Positions 54,105 through 64,000 of a stretch of 64,000 nt of DNA are shown piece after piece. A model generated the notes under the pieces. The model was given only the letters and a program-made list of their open reading frames with translations, did no database searches and was not told the DNA's origin. Source of the stretch: Bacteroidales bacterium. GTDB taxonomy: Bacteria > Bacteroidota > Bacteroidia > Bacteroidales > Marinilabiliaceae. Position 1 is the stretch's first letter; every line of letters starts with the position of its first letter. Where the stretch lies: NCBI GenBank assembly GCA_003249255.1, contig QKJP01000029.1, forward strand, positions 158,499-222,498, written 5' to 3'. The position numbers and the translations under genes are program-made.

Positions 54105-56120
54105 ATGAAGAAAATGAAATTTACGGCGAAACTTATTCTTTATTTTATTGCCGTTGGGGTAATGTCTGTAAGTACTTTAGCAATAATTTCTTACTCTACC
54201 TCAAAGCGGGCTTTGGTAGATCGAACAAATGATCAATTATCTTCTATAAAAGAAATTAAAAAAAGTCAATTACAACATTGGTTTCAATCCCGATTAGGTG
54301 ATATCAAAGTATACGCCTTTAATTCAGCTGTTCAAATGGCTGCTTATCGTTTTATTTCGGCTTTTAACGAGGAGGGTTTAAATGGAGAGACCTATCAAAA
54401 TTGGGAAAAGGCACATGGTTCAAAACTAAAAACTTACATAGATGAGTATGGATATTATGATTTGTTTTTTATTTCACCAGATGGTAAGGTCGCTTATACT
54501 GTATCAAAAGAAAGTGATTTAGGGGAAGATTTAATTAACGGTCGTCTCTCAAATTCAGTTTTGGCCAAAGCTTATCGTATGGGAAAAGAGGGCTTTGCAT
54601 TGGTAGATTTTGAATGGTATGATGTATCAAATGCCCCGGCTGCTTTTGTAACCGGTCCGATTAAAGATAATGCAGGTGCAATAATAGGCGTATTAGCTTA
54701 TCAGCTTTCACTAGAGGCGATTAATCGTGTAATGCAAGAAAAGGCTGGATTAGGAGAAACCGGGGAGACGTATTTGGTTGGAGAAGATTATTTGTTACGA
54801 AGTGATTCCAGATTTTCGGTCGAAAGTACTGTATTAAAACAAAAAGTTGACACAAAGGCAACACAACTGGCATTACAAGGACAATCTGGGACTCAGCTTA
54901 TAACAGATTATCAAGGGAAAGATGTTTTATGTTCCTATGCGAAGTTAAATATTCCAGGTCTTAATTGGGCAATAATTGCTGAAATGGATGAGTCTGAAGT
55001 GTTAATACCGGTCAAGAATATGCAAACAGTAATCTTTGTCGCAGCGTTTATCTTATTGTTATGTATATTTTTTGTTGCCTACTTAGTTAGAAAAGAGATA
55101 ACTAAAACGTTAGGAGAAGAGCCCGAGGAAATCGCGCGTATTGCAGAAAATATTTCAAAAGGAAATTTAAGCATCTCCTTTAATCAGAAAACACATTTTG
55201 AAGGGGTATACCGTTCCATGTATTTAATGGTGAATAAAATTAAGAGTGTCGTATCCAGTGTTATAAGTGGAGCAGATAATATAGCCTCTGCAAGTCAGCA
55301 CTTAAGTAGTGGATCTCAGCAGATATCTAGTGGGGCAAGTGAACAAGCTGCATCTACCGAAGAAGTATCCTCTTCTATGGAACAAATGGCAGCTAATATT
55401 CAACAAAATACAGAAAATGCTGAGAATACCAGAGGGATATCACGAAAGTCTTCAATAGCAATGGAAGAAGTAGCACAAGCTTCAGAAGAAAGTATGAATG
55501 CTGTTCAGGATATATTTTCAAAGATTAATGTGGTTGTAGAGATTGCGGAAAAAACAGATTTGTTAGCCATTAATGCGGCAGTGGAAGCAGCAAGAGCCGG
55601 TGATGAAGGGCGTGGGTTTGCAGTTGTAGCAGCAGAGGTTCGGAAATTAGCAGAGCGAAGCCAAAGGGCAGCTAATGAAATTGTGAAATTGGCTGAACGA
55701 GGTATGATAAAAACAGAAGAATCTGCAAATAAATTAAAAGCAATAGTTCCGGAGATTCATGAAACTTCTCGATTGGTTGATGAAATAGCAACTGCGAGCC
55801 GTGAACAAGAAGCTGGTGCTAATCAAATAAATTCAGCTATTCAACAATTAAGTATGGTTACGCAGCAAAATGCTTCTTCAGCAGAAGAGATGGCTAGTAG
55901 TTCAGAGGAAATGGCGTCTCAAGCTTCAGAATTAGAGAGTGTTATAAGTTTCTTTAATATTGGGGTGAAAAGAGGAACTGGAAAAGGGTATGCAATGGGA
56001 TCCTTTAAGGAAAAAGTAGCGCCTATCCAGAACTCTCAACCAGAGAGTGTTTATCAAAAGCAATCCATGAATTCTCTATTTAATTTAGAGTCAGAATTAA
56101 AAGACTATGTAGAAATGTAA
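54105..56120 (+). CDS. Methyl-accepting chemotaxis protein, dCache-like, KTD-tip type
   Basis: A 671-residue chemoreceptor. TM1 about 10-30; extracytoplasmic Cache-like ligand domain about 32-300 ([54 protein letters not shown]); TM2 about 307-328; HAMP-like; signalling domain about 375-625. The tip reads [33 protein letters not shown], not the FQTN form of the other two receptors. A tail of about 45 residues ends [10 protein letters not shown]. It is first in the cluster, with a promoter upstream. Ligand unknown. Confidence 0.93.
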   Translation: MKKMKFTAKLILYFIAVGVMSVSTLAIISYSTSKRALVDRTNDQLSSIKEIKKSQLQHWFQSRLGDIKVYAFNSAVQMAAYRFISAFNEEGLNGETYQNWEKAHGSKLKTYIDEYGYYDLFFISPDGKVAYTVSKESDLGEDLINGRLSNSVLAKAYRMGKEGFALVDFEWYDVSNAPAAFVTGPIKDNAGAIIGVLAYQLSLEAINRVMQEKAGLGETGETYLVGEDYLLRSDSRFSVESTVLKQKVDTKATQLALQGQSGTQLITDYQGKDVLCSYAKLNIPGLNWAIIAEMDESEVLIPVKNMQTVIFVAAFILLLCIFFVAYLVRKEITKTLGEEPEEIARIAENISKGNLSISFNQKTHFEGVYRSMYLMVNKIKSVVSSVISGADNIASASQHLSSGSQQISSGASEQAASTEEVSSSMEQMAANIQQNTENAENTRGISRKSSIAMEEVAQASEESMNAVQDIFSKINVVVEIAEKTDLLAINAAVEAARAGDEGRGFAVVAAEVRKLAERSQRAANEIVKLAERGMIKTEESANKLKAIVPEIHETSRLVDEIATASREQEAGANQINSAIQQLSMVTQQNASSAEEMASSSEEMASQASELESVISFFNIGVKRGTGKGYAMGSFKEKVAPIQNSQPESVYQKQSMNSLFNLESELKDYVEM

Positions 56121-56386
56121 TTTTGTTTTAGGTTTTTATCAGGTTGTGTAAGGGAGGAATAATTGGATATTATTTTTCCCTTACTTTTTTGGTTTTATGT
56201 GAGAAAACATATAAAAGGGGCTTGATAATTGATTTTATGTTTTTTAGCTTTATGTAATAGGCTGTTAAACTTTATGCATCAAGCGTTAGTTGTTCGCTTT
56301 ATGAAAATAATAACTTTCTTAATGCCGTAGCGCTGTTAGCGCCCAATTGAAAACCATAGGTATTACCAAACCAAACCTTACGAAAT

Positions 56387-58087
56387 ATGAAATTAAAGGA
56401 TTTAAAACTTAAAAATAAACTGGGCTTAAGTTTCGGGCTTGCTTTATTAATAATTGTATCAATAGGCTGGCGTGAAATGTCAGTCCTGAATTCCATTGAG
56501 AGTAAGGAAGCTGATGTGATAAAGGCATTTGATATTTCAGAAGGAATCATGAATGCTCAGATAGAAGTAGGGACCGAAATGCAAGTTGTTTCTGAAATGA
56601 TTTCTGCTTTGTCTATTCAGGAAGTGGAACTGAAATGGACAGAAATCCAAGATGCTGAAAAACGTTTAATTGCGAATGCAAATTCTGTATTAGAAACAGC
56701 AGGAGATGAATCTTGGGGTGAAGAATTTGAATTATATAAACAGGGCATTGCATTTGAAATGTCCGATGTTATTACAACTCAAGAGTCTATAGTTAAATTG
56801 GAAATAGAAAAAGTAAAAGAACTTAAAATAAAAGAATTGCAGAATGAATCAAATGATAGTTTGGTGGTTACTGACAATGAATTGAAGGAGCTAATTTCGC
56901 CTCAAATTCAGAGTATTAAAGATGCCTTGTTAAGAGTTGGGACAGATGTGGCTATGCTTGTTGAAGAGGCAGTTTCATCTTCTTCTTATGAAGCTAATAA
57001 GGCGAAAAGTGAAGCTTTTATTTTGCTCTTATTTGGGTTAGTATTATGCATATGTTCTGCAATTGTCATAACACGTTCTATTACAATTCCGGTGAAAAAG
57101 GGATTAGCGTTAGCAAAATCTATAGCTAAAGGAGATTTGACCGCAAATGTATCTATCGATCAAAAAGATGAAATAGGTCAATTAGCCACCGAATTAAAAC
57201 GAATGACAGCTCAGTTGCGTTTAACCATTTCTTCGATAAAAGCTGGAGCTGATAATATTGCAGGAGCTAGTCAACAATTAAGCAGTGGAGCACAGCAAAT
57301 ATCTAATGGAGCAAGCGAACAAGCTGCATCTACCGAAGAAATATCTTCTGCTATGGAAGAAATGGCATCTAATATACAACAGAATACTGCCAATGCAGAG
57401 AATACAAGAGAATTGTCATTGAAATCCTCAAAGAAAATGGATGATGTAGCATTAGCTTCAGAAGAAAGCCTGAGTGCAGTACAAGACATTTTTTCAAAAA
57501 TTAATATTGTTGTCGATATTGCTGAAAAGACTGATTTGTTAGCTATTAATGCAGCAATAGAAGCTGCCAGAGCTGGTGATGAAGGAAGGGGATTTGCTGT
57601 TGTGGCTTCAGAAGTTCGAAAATTAGCTGAAAGAAGTCAAAAGGCAGCCAGTGAGATTGTTGAGTTAGCTGAGACGGGTCATCGCAAAACGTTGGAAGCA
57701 ACAGATATGTTAAGAGAAATAGTTCCTGAAATACAAGAGACATCAAGGTTAATTGATGAGATTGCGAACGCAAGTATGGAACAAGATTCTGGTGCTGAAA
57801 TGATTAATGCTGCTATTCAGCAATTAGGTTTATTAACTCAACAAAATGCCTCTTCTTCAGAAGAAATGGCATCCAATTCTGTAGAAATGGCTTCTCAAGC
57901 TTCTGAATTGGAGCAGTTGACTCAATTTTTTCACATTGATGAATTTGACGGAATATCCATAAACCTCGATTCAGAAAAACAAGATAATGTTTCTTTTAAG
58001 GAGGAAAGTGAAAATATAGAAGCCTTTGATGAAAGTGATATGATCAAGACTTTTGATAAAGAAGTTAATGATTATGTTGATATGTAG
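56387..58087 (+). CDS. Methyl-accepting chemotaxis protein, four-helix-bundle sensor, KTD-tip type
   Basis: A 566-residue receptor. TM1 about 12-30; all-helical extracytoplasmic region about 32-205, consistent with a 4HB-type sensor; TM2 about 208-230; HAMP about 232-285; signalling domain with tip [26 protein letters not shown]. The C-terminal extension is acidic and ends [11 protein letters not shown], matching the tail end of the preceding receptor (ELKDYVEM). The 266-bp gap before it shows no terminator I can support, so co-transcription with neighbours is possible. Confidence 0.92.
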   Translation: MKLKDLKLKNKLGLSFGLALLIIVSIGWREMSVLNSIESKEADVIKAFDISEGIMNAQIEVGTEMQVVSEMISALSIQEVELKWTEIQDAEKRLIANANSVLETAGDESWGEEFELYKQGIAFEMSDVITTQESIVKLEIEKVKELKIKELQNESNDSLVVTDNELKELISPQIQSIKDALLRVGTDVAMLVEEAVSSSSYEANKAKSEAFILLLFGLVLCICSAIVITRSITIPVKKGLALAKSIAKGDLTANVSIDQKDEIGQLATELKRMTAQLRLTISSIKAGADNIAGASQQLSSGAQQISNGASEQAASTEEISSAMEEMASNIQQNTANAENTRELSLKSSKKMDDVALASEESLSAVQDIFSKINIVVDIAEKTDLLAINAAIEAARAGDEGRGFAVVASEVRKLAERSQKAASEIVELAETGHRKTLEATDMLREIVPEIQETSRLIDEIANASMEQDSGAEMINAAIQQLGLLTQQNASSSEEMASNSVEMASQASELEQLTQFFHIDEFDGISINLDSEKQDNVSFKEESENIEAFDESDMIKTFDKEVNDYVDM

Positions 58088-58296
58088 AAAGGAGTGAATA
58101 AATGTCTAACAGGCAAAGGAGCCTTGAGGTATTGTTTAAGCGTTGTATAACAGTTTTTTAAGAGGTTGGAAATTTATGATTTCCCTTGACAGAGCCATGT
58201 TTAAATCAATGTTGCTTGTTTAGGTAACTTAATTTGAAAATTATAAACTGTAAATTTTATAGAGATATGTAAAACTTATATTTTAAACCAATAACT

Positions 58297-60291
58297 ATGG
58301 CCTGGAAAAATCTAAAATTAGGGACAAAGTTTTTATTGTCCTTTGGTTTTGTTATCGTCTTATTAATTTGTTCTGCTTATTGGGCAATTCGTGGAATTGG
58401 TGAAATTGTAACAAATGCTGAAACTGTAATCGAAGGAAATAAACTGAGAGCCACCTTAGAAGAAAAGTATGTTGATCATTTATTATGGGCACAGCAAGTT
58501 AATGAACTTCTGACCAATGAAGAAGTAAACACTATAAATGTTCAAACCAATCCTCATAAATGTCAATTTGGAGAGTGGTATTATGGAGAAGGTAGGCAGG
58601 AGGCAGAACGTTTAGCACCAGAGTTAAAATCTCTGTTTGCTGAATTTGAAGAGCCTCATAAACAACTGCATGAATCAGCACAAAAAATCAGGAATACCTA
58701 TAAGCCTTTGAACTGGGAGCTTGCGGTTTTATTACGGCAAGTAAAATTGGATCATGTGATGTGGATGGAGAATGTGAAAGATGCAATTTTTGTTCAAAAT
58801 TTGTCTAGTATTAATGTTATTAAAGATCCAACAGAGTGCCGCTTTGGAAAATGGATTCATTCGGGAGAACTGGAAGAGTTGGTTGTCGAAAATGAAGATA
58901 TTCGGTCGGTGGTAGCTGAAATACTTAAAGTTCATGACGAGTTACACAAAAGTGTAAGAACGGCAGAATATTATCAAAGGAATGACCAAAATGCAGAAGC
59001 GAAGAAATATTTTAATTCTGTTATAAAGACGAAAACTGATATTGTACTTTCCAGATTTGATGAGTTTTCTGCCTGGTTCGAAAAGGATTTGCAAGTAGCT
59101 AAGAATGCCAGTCATATTTTTCACAATGAAACTATGGGGTATCTAGGAAAAATGGGGACGCTTTTTACAAAAGCTATAACCGAATCCAAACAGCATATTA
59201 TGACAGATGAAGTACTGCTATCAGAAGCCGCTGTTACAAGAAATGGGGTGATAACATTTAATTTACTGGCTTCAATTATTGCTTTAATCATAGCCATTAT
59301 GATTTCGAAAAGTTTGGTTGAGCCTATACTTCGATCAGTGAAATTTGCTGAAAGAGTTTCTAATGGTGATCTTACTGCACAAATAGATATTGATCAAAAA
59401 GATGAAATTGGTGATCTTGCTTTTGCGCTAAAAAATATGACAAAAAGGTTAAGATCTATAGTTGAAAATATTAAGTCAAGTGCAGATAATATTGCCTCCG
59501 CTAGTAGTCAATTAAGCTCAGGAGCTCAACAGGTTTCCTCCGGTGTAAGTGAACAAGCTGCTTCGACAGAAGAGGTGTCTTCATCAATGGAGCAAATGGT
59601 TGCAAATATCCAGCAAAACTCTTCAAATGCAGCGAAAACAAGGGAGATTTCTTTAAACTCAGCTAAAGCGATGAAGAAAGTTGCTAGTGCTTCAGATGCA
59701 AGTATGAGAGCGGTAGATGATATACATTCAAAAATAGGTGTTGTTGTAAAAATTGCTGAAAAAACTGATCTTTTAGCTATCAATGCAGCAGTTGAGGCTG
59801 CTCGTGCCGGTGAGCAAGGACGTGGATTTGCAGTTGTCGCATCTGAAGTTAGAAAGTTAGCAGAAAGAAGTCAGGCTGCTGCAAGTGAAATTGTGGCTTT
59901 GGCAGATCGAGGAGTTGAAATGACAAAGGAATCAACAAAAATGCTCAATGCCATTTTACCGGATATTGAAGAAACATATCAGTTGCTGGATGAAATCGCA
60001 AATTCCAGTAGAGAACAAGAAACAGGTGCTGAGCAGGTAAATTCTGCACTCCAGCAATTAAGTCGGGTGACTCAGCAAAATGCATCATCATCAGAGGAGA
60101 TGGCTAGTAGTGCCGAAGAAATGGCTTCTCAAGCTCAAGAATTGGAACAAATAACCCAATATTTTAAAGTTGATAATGTGAGGGGTGATTTTAAGGATGG
60201 AGATTTTATTGAAAAAAATCTTGCAAATTCAATTCAAGTAAATGAGTATTTAAGGGAAACACCAGAAATGACGTTTAATTTTTTAGAGTAG
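58297..60291 (+). CDS. Chemoreceptor with tandem CZB zinc-binding domains between its membrane helices
   Basis: A 664-residue receptor. TM1 about 11-31, TM2 about 318-338. Between them lie two complete CZB motifs (HxxW-x24-CxFGxW-x26-HxxxH). The first uses His61, Cys89, His121 and His125; the second uses His153, Cys181, His213 and His217. Every ligand is offset by exactly 92 residues. Then come HAMP (about 340-392) and the KTD-type signalling domain ([26 protein letters not shown]). CZB domains bind zinc through His3Cys and are usually cytoplasmic, where the Cys can sense oxidants; here both would be periplasmic. The tail contains [11 protein letters not shown] and ends FNFLE. CheW follows 46 bp downstream. 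Confidence 0.93.
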   Translation: MAWKNLKLGTKFLLSFGFVIVLLICSAYWAIRGIGEIVTNAETVIEGNKLRATLEEKYVDHLLWAQQVNELLTNEEVNTINVQTNPHKCQFGEWYYGEGRQEAERLAPELKSLFAEFEEPHKQLHESAQKIRNTYKPLNWELAVLLRQVKLDHVMWMENVKDAIFVQNLSSINVIKDPTECRFGKWIHSGELEELVVENEDIRSVVAEILKVHDELHKSVRTAEYYQRNDQNAEAKKYFNSVIKTKTDIVLSRFDEFSAWFEKDLQVAKNASHIFHNETMGYLGKMGTLFTKAITESKQHIMTDEVLLSEAAVTRNGVITFNLLASIIALIIAIMISKSLVEPILRSVKFAERVSNGDLTAQIDIDQKDEIGDLAFALKNMTKRLRSIVENIKSSADNIASASSQLSSGAQQVSSGVSEQAASTEEVSSSMEQMVANIQQNSSNAAKTREISLNSAKAMKKVASASDASMRAVDDIHSKIGVVVKIAEKTDLLAINAAVEAARAGEQGRGFAVVASEVRKLAERSQAAASEIVALADRGVEMTKESTKMLNAILPDIEETYQLLDEIANSSREQETGAEQVNSALQQLSRVTQQNASSSEEMASSAEEMASQAQELEQITQYFKVDNVRGDFKDGDFIEKNLANSIQVNEYLRETPEMTFNFLE

Positions 60292-60337
60292 ATAGTCAAA
60301 TTATTCAGAATAAATGAAATTATAAAGGTATTTAAAT

Positions 60338-60883
60338 ATGGAAGCAGTAGAAACAATTAACAAAAAAACAGTTGAGTCATATCTCACATTTCGTTTAAAA
60401 GGAGAGTTGTTTGCCGTGAGTGTACATAAAGTGCTTGAAATCATTGAAGTGGGCGAGGAGCATACCATTACAAATCTACCTAAAGCACCAGAAACAATTG
60501 CCGGAGTTGTTAATTTTAGAGGTAATGTAATACCGGTAGTTGATACTCGAATGAAGTTCGATCTTGATACTTACGAAGAAGGTGAAAAATTTGTAATCAT
60601 GATTTTGAATTTGAAGTTAAACAATGGAGAGCACATGGTTGGTGCCATGTCTGACAAAGTAGTAGATGTTATTGAAATAGATGAGAAGACAATTAAACCT
60701 GTACCGGAAGTCGGACAAGGGTATAATTCAGATTATATTCGTGGAGTGATCCATAGAGATGGTCAATTCATTATGTTGTTAAATCTTGAAGCTGCTATGA
60801 GCACCGAAGATGTTGTTAATTTATCATCGACTGAAAGTCTTTCTTCTGAAATTGAAGATGAAAACGGTGAAGATATTGACTAA
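60338..60883 (+). CDS. cheW: Chemotaxis coupling protein CheW
   Basis: A 181-residue CheW with two SH3-like subdomains (about 14-155): YLTFRLKGELFAVSVHKVLEIIEV, ITNLPKAPETIAGVVNFRGNVIPVVDTRMKF, and VVDVIEIDEKTIKPVPEV with YIRGVIHRDGQFIMLLNLE. It links receptors to CheA at the membrane array. An acidic tail of about 25 residues (SSTESLSSEIEDENGEDID) extends past the usual end. It lies right after the CZB receptor gene, while a 479-bp gap with a nested palindromic element separates it from cheA. Confidence 0.95.
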   Translation: MEAVETINKKTVESYLTFRLKGELFAVSVHKVLEIIEVGEEHTITNLPKAPETIAGVVNFRGNVIPVVDTRMKFDLDTYEEGEKFVIMILNLKLNNGEHMVGAMSDKVVDVIEIDEKTIKPVPEVGQGYNSDYIRGVIHRDGQFIMLLNLEAAMSTEDVVNLSSTESLSSEIEDENGEDID

Positions 60884-60900
60884 AAAAAATAGCCATAAAT

Positions 60901-61131
60901 AAAAGGTCTTCATGACATAGTAGGGAAATTGCTTTTAAACAAAACAATTTATTTTTAACTACGAAAAACACAAAAACACACGAAAAGTAAAATTAGGGTG
61001 CAAATTTAGCTTCGCTGATTTTCAATTTTTTCGTGGTTTTTAGTGACTTTCGCGGTTGATAAAAAATGATTTTAGTGGTCAGGGATAATCATTTCGCTAA
61101 AAGCGAAATTCCTACATGACATAGGTCTTTT
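60901..61131. repeat. Nested inverted-repeat element between cheW and cheA
   Basis: Outer arms: AAAAGGTCTTCATGACATAG... (60901-60936) mirrored by ...CATGACATAGGTCTTTT (61096-61131), imperfect. Inner arms: TTAACTACGAAAAACACAAA... (60956-60987) mirrored by ...TAGTGACTTTCGCGGTTGA (about 61027-61060). No coding frame. It fills about half of the 60884-61362 gap; the remainder is AT-rich with no clear signal. Confidence 0.55.
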
Positions 61132-61362
61132 GTTTTATCAAGAATAAACTTCTATGAAAAGATCATCTTTGATTAAGATAAAGAACAACCCTTTTGTAGG
61201 GAAAGAGGGATTATAAATCAACACTTTTAGCTCTTTTAGACTTTGAACCTACCAGATATCTTTATAACTTATTAATTAGTGAAATTACAAAAGTATTATG
61301 GTTTTTATAGTCTGAATTTTTATAGTTAACCTACTTGTAACTAACCCAAAACGCCAAATTAT

Positions 61363-63372
61363 ATGGATTCAAATGAAGTTTCAAAATTTAAACAGCTTTT
61401 CATTGAAGAAGCAACAACTCTATTAAATTCTTTGGAGGGGATAATTCTTGATTTGGAAAACAATCCTAATAATCTTGATTTGATACAAGAGATTTTTCGG
61501 GTGATGCATACCATAAAAGGTGTTAGTGGCATGTATGGATTTGAAGGTATGAGTGTATTAACTCATAATGTTGAGAATATTTATGATCTAATTAGAAATG
61601 GTATAATAGCTGTAGACAAAGATATTTTAGACTTAACCTTAGCTGCTTCGGATCATCTTTTTACTTTGATGAATGATCAGAAAGTAGAAAAAAAAGAAAA
61701 CAAGGATAGGCAGGAGAATTTATTAGCACAGTGCAATGCAATTCTTTCCAAAGGCCAAGGAGCCGGCTATATAAATCGTTTAAAACTTCAAAAGAAAGAA
61801 TCTAGTGTTGTAACTTATAATATTATTTTTCATACCCATCAGAGTATATTGGATCGTCGTATTAATGTGCTTTATGCAATAAAAGATCTGGCCGAAGTTG
61901 GGGAAATTAGATCTATTTATAAATTGCCGGTTGAAGGAGAAGAAGAAGAAAGGTGGAGCATTTTTGTGGTTGGTGAGTTTTCGTTTGATGAATTAGAGGA
62001 AGCATTAATGTTTGTTTATGAATATTGCGTTATTCGTAAAGTGGCAAATCTTGATGTGTTTAATGAAGAAGAGATGGAGCGTTATCAACAGGAGTTAATA
62101 GCTGAGGAAATGGCGCACCTTGAAAAAAGTAATCAATCTGATTTTGTAGACGAATCGGATGGGAAATTGTCTGTATCTATAGTAAAACAGTCCATTAATA
62201 CGGATTCAACGATTCAATCCATAAAAAAGAATATGAATCGTGTTTCTGTGGATTCAGAAAAACTTGATTATTTAATGTATTTGGTAAGTGAATTAATCAC
62301 AACCTCATCGCAGTTGAATTTGATAAGTACTAAGAAGGAATATGAAGGTATAAGATCTCAGGTAGAAAAGTTAGATAAATTATCGAAGAACTTTAGGAAT
62401 AATGCCTTAGATATTCGTTTGATTCCGATACGGGATATGGTGCCGAAATTTAACCGCTTAATACGCGATGTGTCTAAAAATTTAGGCAAAGAGGTTGAAT
62501 TTATAACGGAAGGGATGGAAACTGAATTGGATAAAAGTTCAATTGATATGGTTGCAGAACCTTTAGTTCATTTATTAAGAAATGCATTGGATCATGGCAT
62601 TGAATCTCCTGAAACTCGAGTTGATAATGGCAAAGAAGCAAAAGGAGTGATTAAATTGTCGGCTTACAACTCCGGAAATAATATTTACATAGAGGTTATT
62701 GATGATGGAAAAGGATTAGATAAAGATAAATTAGTTAAGACTGCAATAGCAAAAGGCTTGTTAACCGGAAATGAAAATTTAAGTGAAAAGGAAATCTTTA
62801 ATTTGATTTGTCATCCGGGCTTTTCGACGGCAAAAGAAATCACTTCTATTTCCGGACGTGGGGTTGGAATGGATGTTGTGAAACAAAAGATTTCGGATTT
62901 AAGAGGAGAATTTCAAATAAAGAGTGAATTAGGCAAAGGAACAACATTCACAATAAAGCTTCAGCAGTCAATTGCAATTCTTGATACTTTGTTGGTTCGT
63001 TCTGATGATATGAAATGTTTGTTGCCCCTTTCTGATGTAGAGGTATGTTCACAAATGCCATACGAAGAAGTGGCTCATCGTCTAAGGCATGGAACGATTG
63101 ATTTTGAGCAAGAATTGGTGCCCTTTGTTTCGTTAAGAGATCTGTTTAGCCTTCAGAATGATAGGCCTACAATGGCAAAAGTTGTAATTGTTACCAAGAA
63201 TGGTGGTAGAGCAGCCATTATTACCGATGAGATTATCGGGCAACATCAAGCTGTTTTGAAACCTATGGGTGAATTAGTGAAAAAGCATGAAGAGATTTCA
63301 GCTGCTAGTGTTTTAGGTAATGGAGAAGTAGCATTCTTAATAGATACCAATGCTTTTAAATATACCGGATGA
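61363..63372 (+). CDS. cheA: Chemotaxis histidine kinase CheA
   Basis: A 669-residue CheA. P1 Hpt (about 1-110) has His49 in FRVMHTIKGVSGMYGFEGM. A P2-like region (about 145-235) follows a linker. Dimerisation P3 is about 275-345. P4 kinase has LVHLLRNALDHGIESPETR, IDDGKGLD, GFSTA and SGRGVGMDVVK, all intact. P5 CheW-like covers about 530-669 (SIAILDTLLVRSDDMKCLLPLSDVEV). It should autophosphorylate under receptor/CheW control. No CheY, CheB or CheR gene lies in the window, so its phosphoryl acceptors are elsewhere. Downstream is a small hypothetical gene. Confidence 0.96.
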   Translation: MDSNEVSKFKQLFIEEATTLLNSLEGIILDLENNPNNLDLIQEIFRVMHTIKGVSGMYGFEGMSVLTHNVENIYDLIRNGIIAVDKDILDLTLAASDHLFTLMNDQKVEKKENKDRQENLLAQCNAILSKGQGAGYINRLKLQKKESSVVTYNIIFHTHQSILDRRINVLYAIKDLAEVGEIRSIYKLPVEGEEEERWSIFVVGEFSFDELEEALMFVYEYCVIRKVANLDVFNEEEMERYQQELIAEEMAHLEKSNQSDFVDESDGKLSVSIVKQSINTDSTIQSIKKNMNRVSVDSEKLDYLMYLVSELITTSSQLNLISTKKEYEGIRSQVEKLDKLSKNFRNNALDIRLIPIRDMVPKFNRLIRDVSKNLGKEVEFITEGMETELDKSSIDMVAEPLVHLLRNALDHGIESPETRVDNGKEAKGVIKLSAYNSGNNIYIEVIDDGKGLDKDKLVKTAIAKGLLTGNENLSEKEIFNLICHPGFSTAKEITSISGRGVGMDVVKQKISDLRGEFQIKSELGKGTTFTIKLQQSIAILDTLLVRSDDMKCLLPLSDVEVCSQMPYEEVAHRLRHGTIDFEQELVPFVSLRDLFSLQNDRPTMAKVVIVTKNGGRAAIITDEIIGQHQAVLKPMGELVKKHEEISAASVLGNGEVAFLIDTNAFKYTG

Positions 63373-63527
63373 TGAACTCTTTGCTCAGTGAATATATAAA
63401 ATTGGGTTGTTATATAATATTTTGTTGTCTTTTGTCAAAAGGATTTTAATGAACATAACAATTAGTTTGATGCAAGCGTACAAATGGTGTATTGTTATTG
63501 AAGTTGTACCCTTCTAAAATTTATATT

Positions 63528-63755
63528 ATGAATTTACATATCACATCTTTGGCGACTAAGACACAAATTTCATTTTTAATTTCCCTTGATGGTTTTATAG
63601 CGAGAAAAAAAGATACTAAAACAGCACAATTTATTAAAAGGATAAATGAGGTTGCAAGAAAGAAATATCCTGATTTCAAAATTCGAATAATTGAATCAAA
63701 TAAGCATAAAATAGACTTTTATACCGAAAACCTCTTGATAGGATATTATCTTTGA
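63528..63755 (+). CDS. Small hypothetical protein (75 aa)
   Basis: ATG at 63528 (MNLHITSLATKTQISFLISLDGF) is preferred over a TTG-initiated longer frame. It is basic, probably soluble, with alternating strand/helix character (KTAQFIKRINEVARKKYPDFKIRIIESNKHKIDFY). I do not recognise it. It follows cheA by 155 bp and is closed by a terminator. Confidence 0.5.
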   Translation: MNLHITSLATKTQISFLISLDGFIARKKDTKTAQFIKRINEVARKKYPDFKIRIIESNKHKIDFYTENLLIGYYL

Positions 63756-63781
63756 ATTGATTTTATTGTTATTTCAAAGGG

Positions 63782-63823
63782 ATACTTCAGGTAGATTATT
63801 TATAATTTGCCTGAAGTATTTTT
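63782..63823 (+). terminator. Terminator between converging genes
   Basis: ATACTTCAGG (63782-63791) pairs with CCTGAAGTAT (63810-63819), followed by TTTTT. It ends transcription of the small plus-strand gene just before the stop of the S46 peptidase gene. Confidence 0.8.
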
Positions 63824-64000
63824 ATTTTAAAATGGTCATTTCTTTAAGCAGGTAATCGGCATTGGCATATTTCTCAATGAAGAAAAGAACGAAACGAATA
63901 TCTAACGAAATGTTTCTACATTGTTTGGGATTATACATGAGATCACTCATGACACCTTCCCAGGCTCTATCAAAATTAATACCGATGAGGTGACCGTCTG
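63822..64000 (-). CDS. S46-family dipeptidyl-peptidase, C-terminal fragment
   Basis: Only the last about 58 residues are in the window: DGHLIGINFDRAWEGVMSD, LMYNPKQCRNISLDIRFVLFF, IEKYANADYLLKEMTILK before TAA (63822-63824). This matches the end of S46 serine peptidases (DPP7/DPP11 type), which cut dipeptides from oligopeptides in the periplasm: G.NFD..WE.M.SD, then R.I.vDIRYVLF.I.K.A. The catalytic residues are outside the window, so specificity cannot be told. Confidence 0.82.
   Translation of the reverse strand, partial: DGHLIGINFDRAWEGVMSDLMYNPKQCRNISLDIRFVLFFIEKYANADYLLKEMTILK

Noticed and set aside
1-64000. CRISPR arrays, tRNA or rRNA genes, intact insertion sequences, prophage genes
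   Set aside because: No regularly spaced repeats, cloverleaf-like segments, transposase or integrase frames were seen by eye on either strand; a covariance-model scan was not possible.

Overview
The window reads as chromosomal DNA of a Bacteroidota bacterium. Evidence: promoters of the TTTG / TAnnTTTG kind with no Shine-Dalgarno pattern, a type IX secretion C-terminal sorting domain on an exported glycosidase, a SusC-type carboxypeptidase-regulatory/plug segment, a TonB-dependent receptor, a DUF4407 protein, an S46 peptidase tail and AT-rich intergenic palindromes. I infer a gliding or surface-associated marine lineage (Marinilabiliales-like), but there is no rRNA here to prove it. I see no tRNA, rRNA, CRISPR array, prophage or intact insertion sequence.

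Layout. 0-4.3 kb: phosphate uptake operon pstSCAB-phoU (minus strand) with a candidate Pho box. 4.6-18.9 kb: secreted GH8 glycosidase, two paralogous chemoreceptors and a giant alpha-2-macroglobulin that carries a SusC-like insert. A hairpin-dense 0.3-kb element precedes the second receptor. 19-24.1 kb: gatC-gatA-gatB::aspS, where the amidotransferase B subunit is fused to aspartyl-tRNA synthetase. 24.3-28.4 kb: an antitoxin fossil, a TonB-dependent receptor and a carboxypeptidase-regulatory-domain protein. 28.6-34.8 kb: CoA-metabolism island with a solute-binding-fold protein that lacks a signal peptide, two CaiB/BaiF CoA-transferases, an IclR regulator and an enoyl-CoA hydratase. 34.8-42.8 kb: a second antitoxin fossil, a SulP transporter, tRNA-dihydrouridine synthase, acyl-CoA dehydrogenase, cyclase-family hydrolase and small proteins.

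42.8-53.8 kb is a six-gene signalling operon on the minus strand: NarX-like kinase, NarL-like regulator, large hybrid kinase, receiver-kinase with a decayed ATP site, receiver-PAS-GAF protein whose phospho-acceptor Asp is Asn, and a DUF4407 membrane coiled-coil protein. Directly after it, on the plus strand, is a chemosensory cluster (54.1-63.4 kb): three chemoreceptors of a distinct signalling-tip type, CheW and CheA. One receptor has two complete CZB zinc-binding motifs between its transmembrane helices. No CheY, CheB or CheR lies in the window. The end of an S46 dipeptidyl-peptidase closes the window.

The strongest candidates for something undescribed are the signalling operon with two apparent pseudo-signalling proteins beside the chemosensory cluster, the tandem CZB receptor, and the SBP-like protein tied to paired CoA-transferases. 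Two toxin-less, broken antitoxin genes and several families of dispersed palindromic repeats are also reported.
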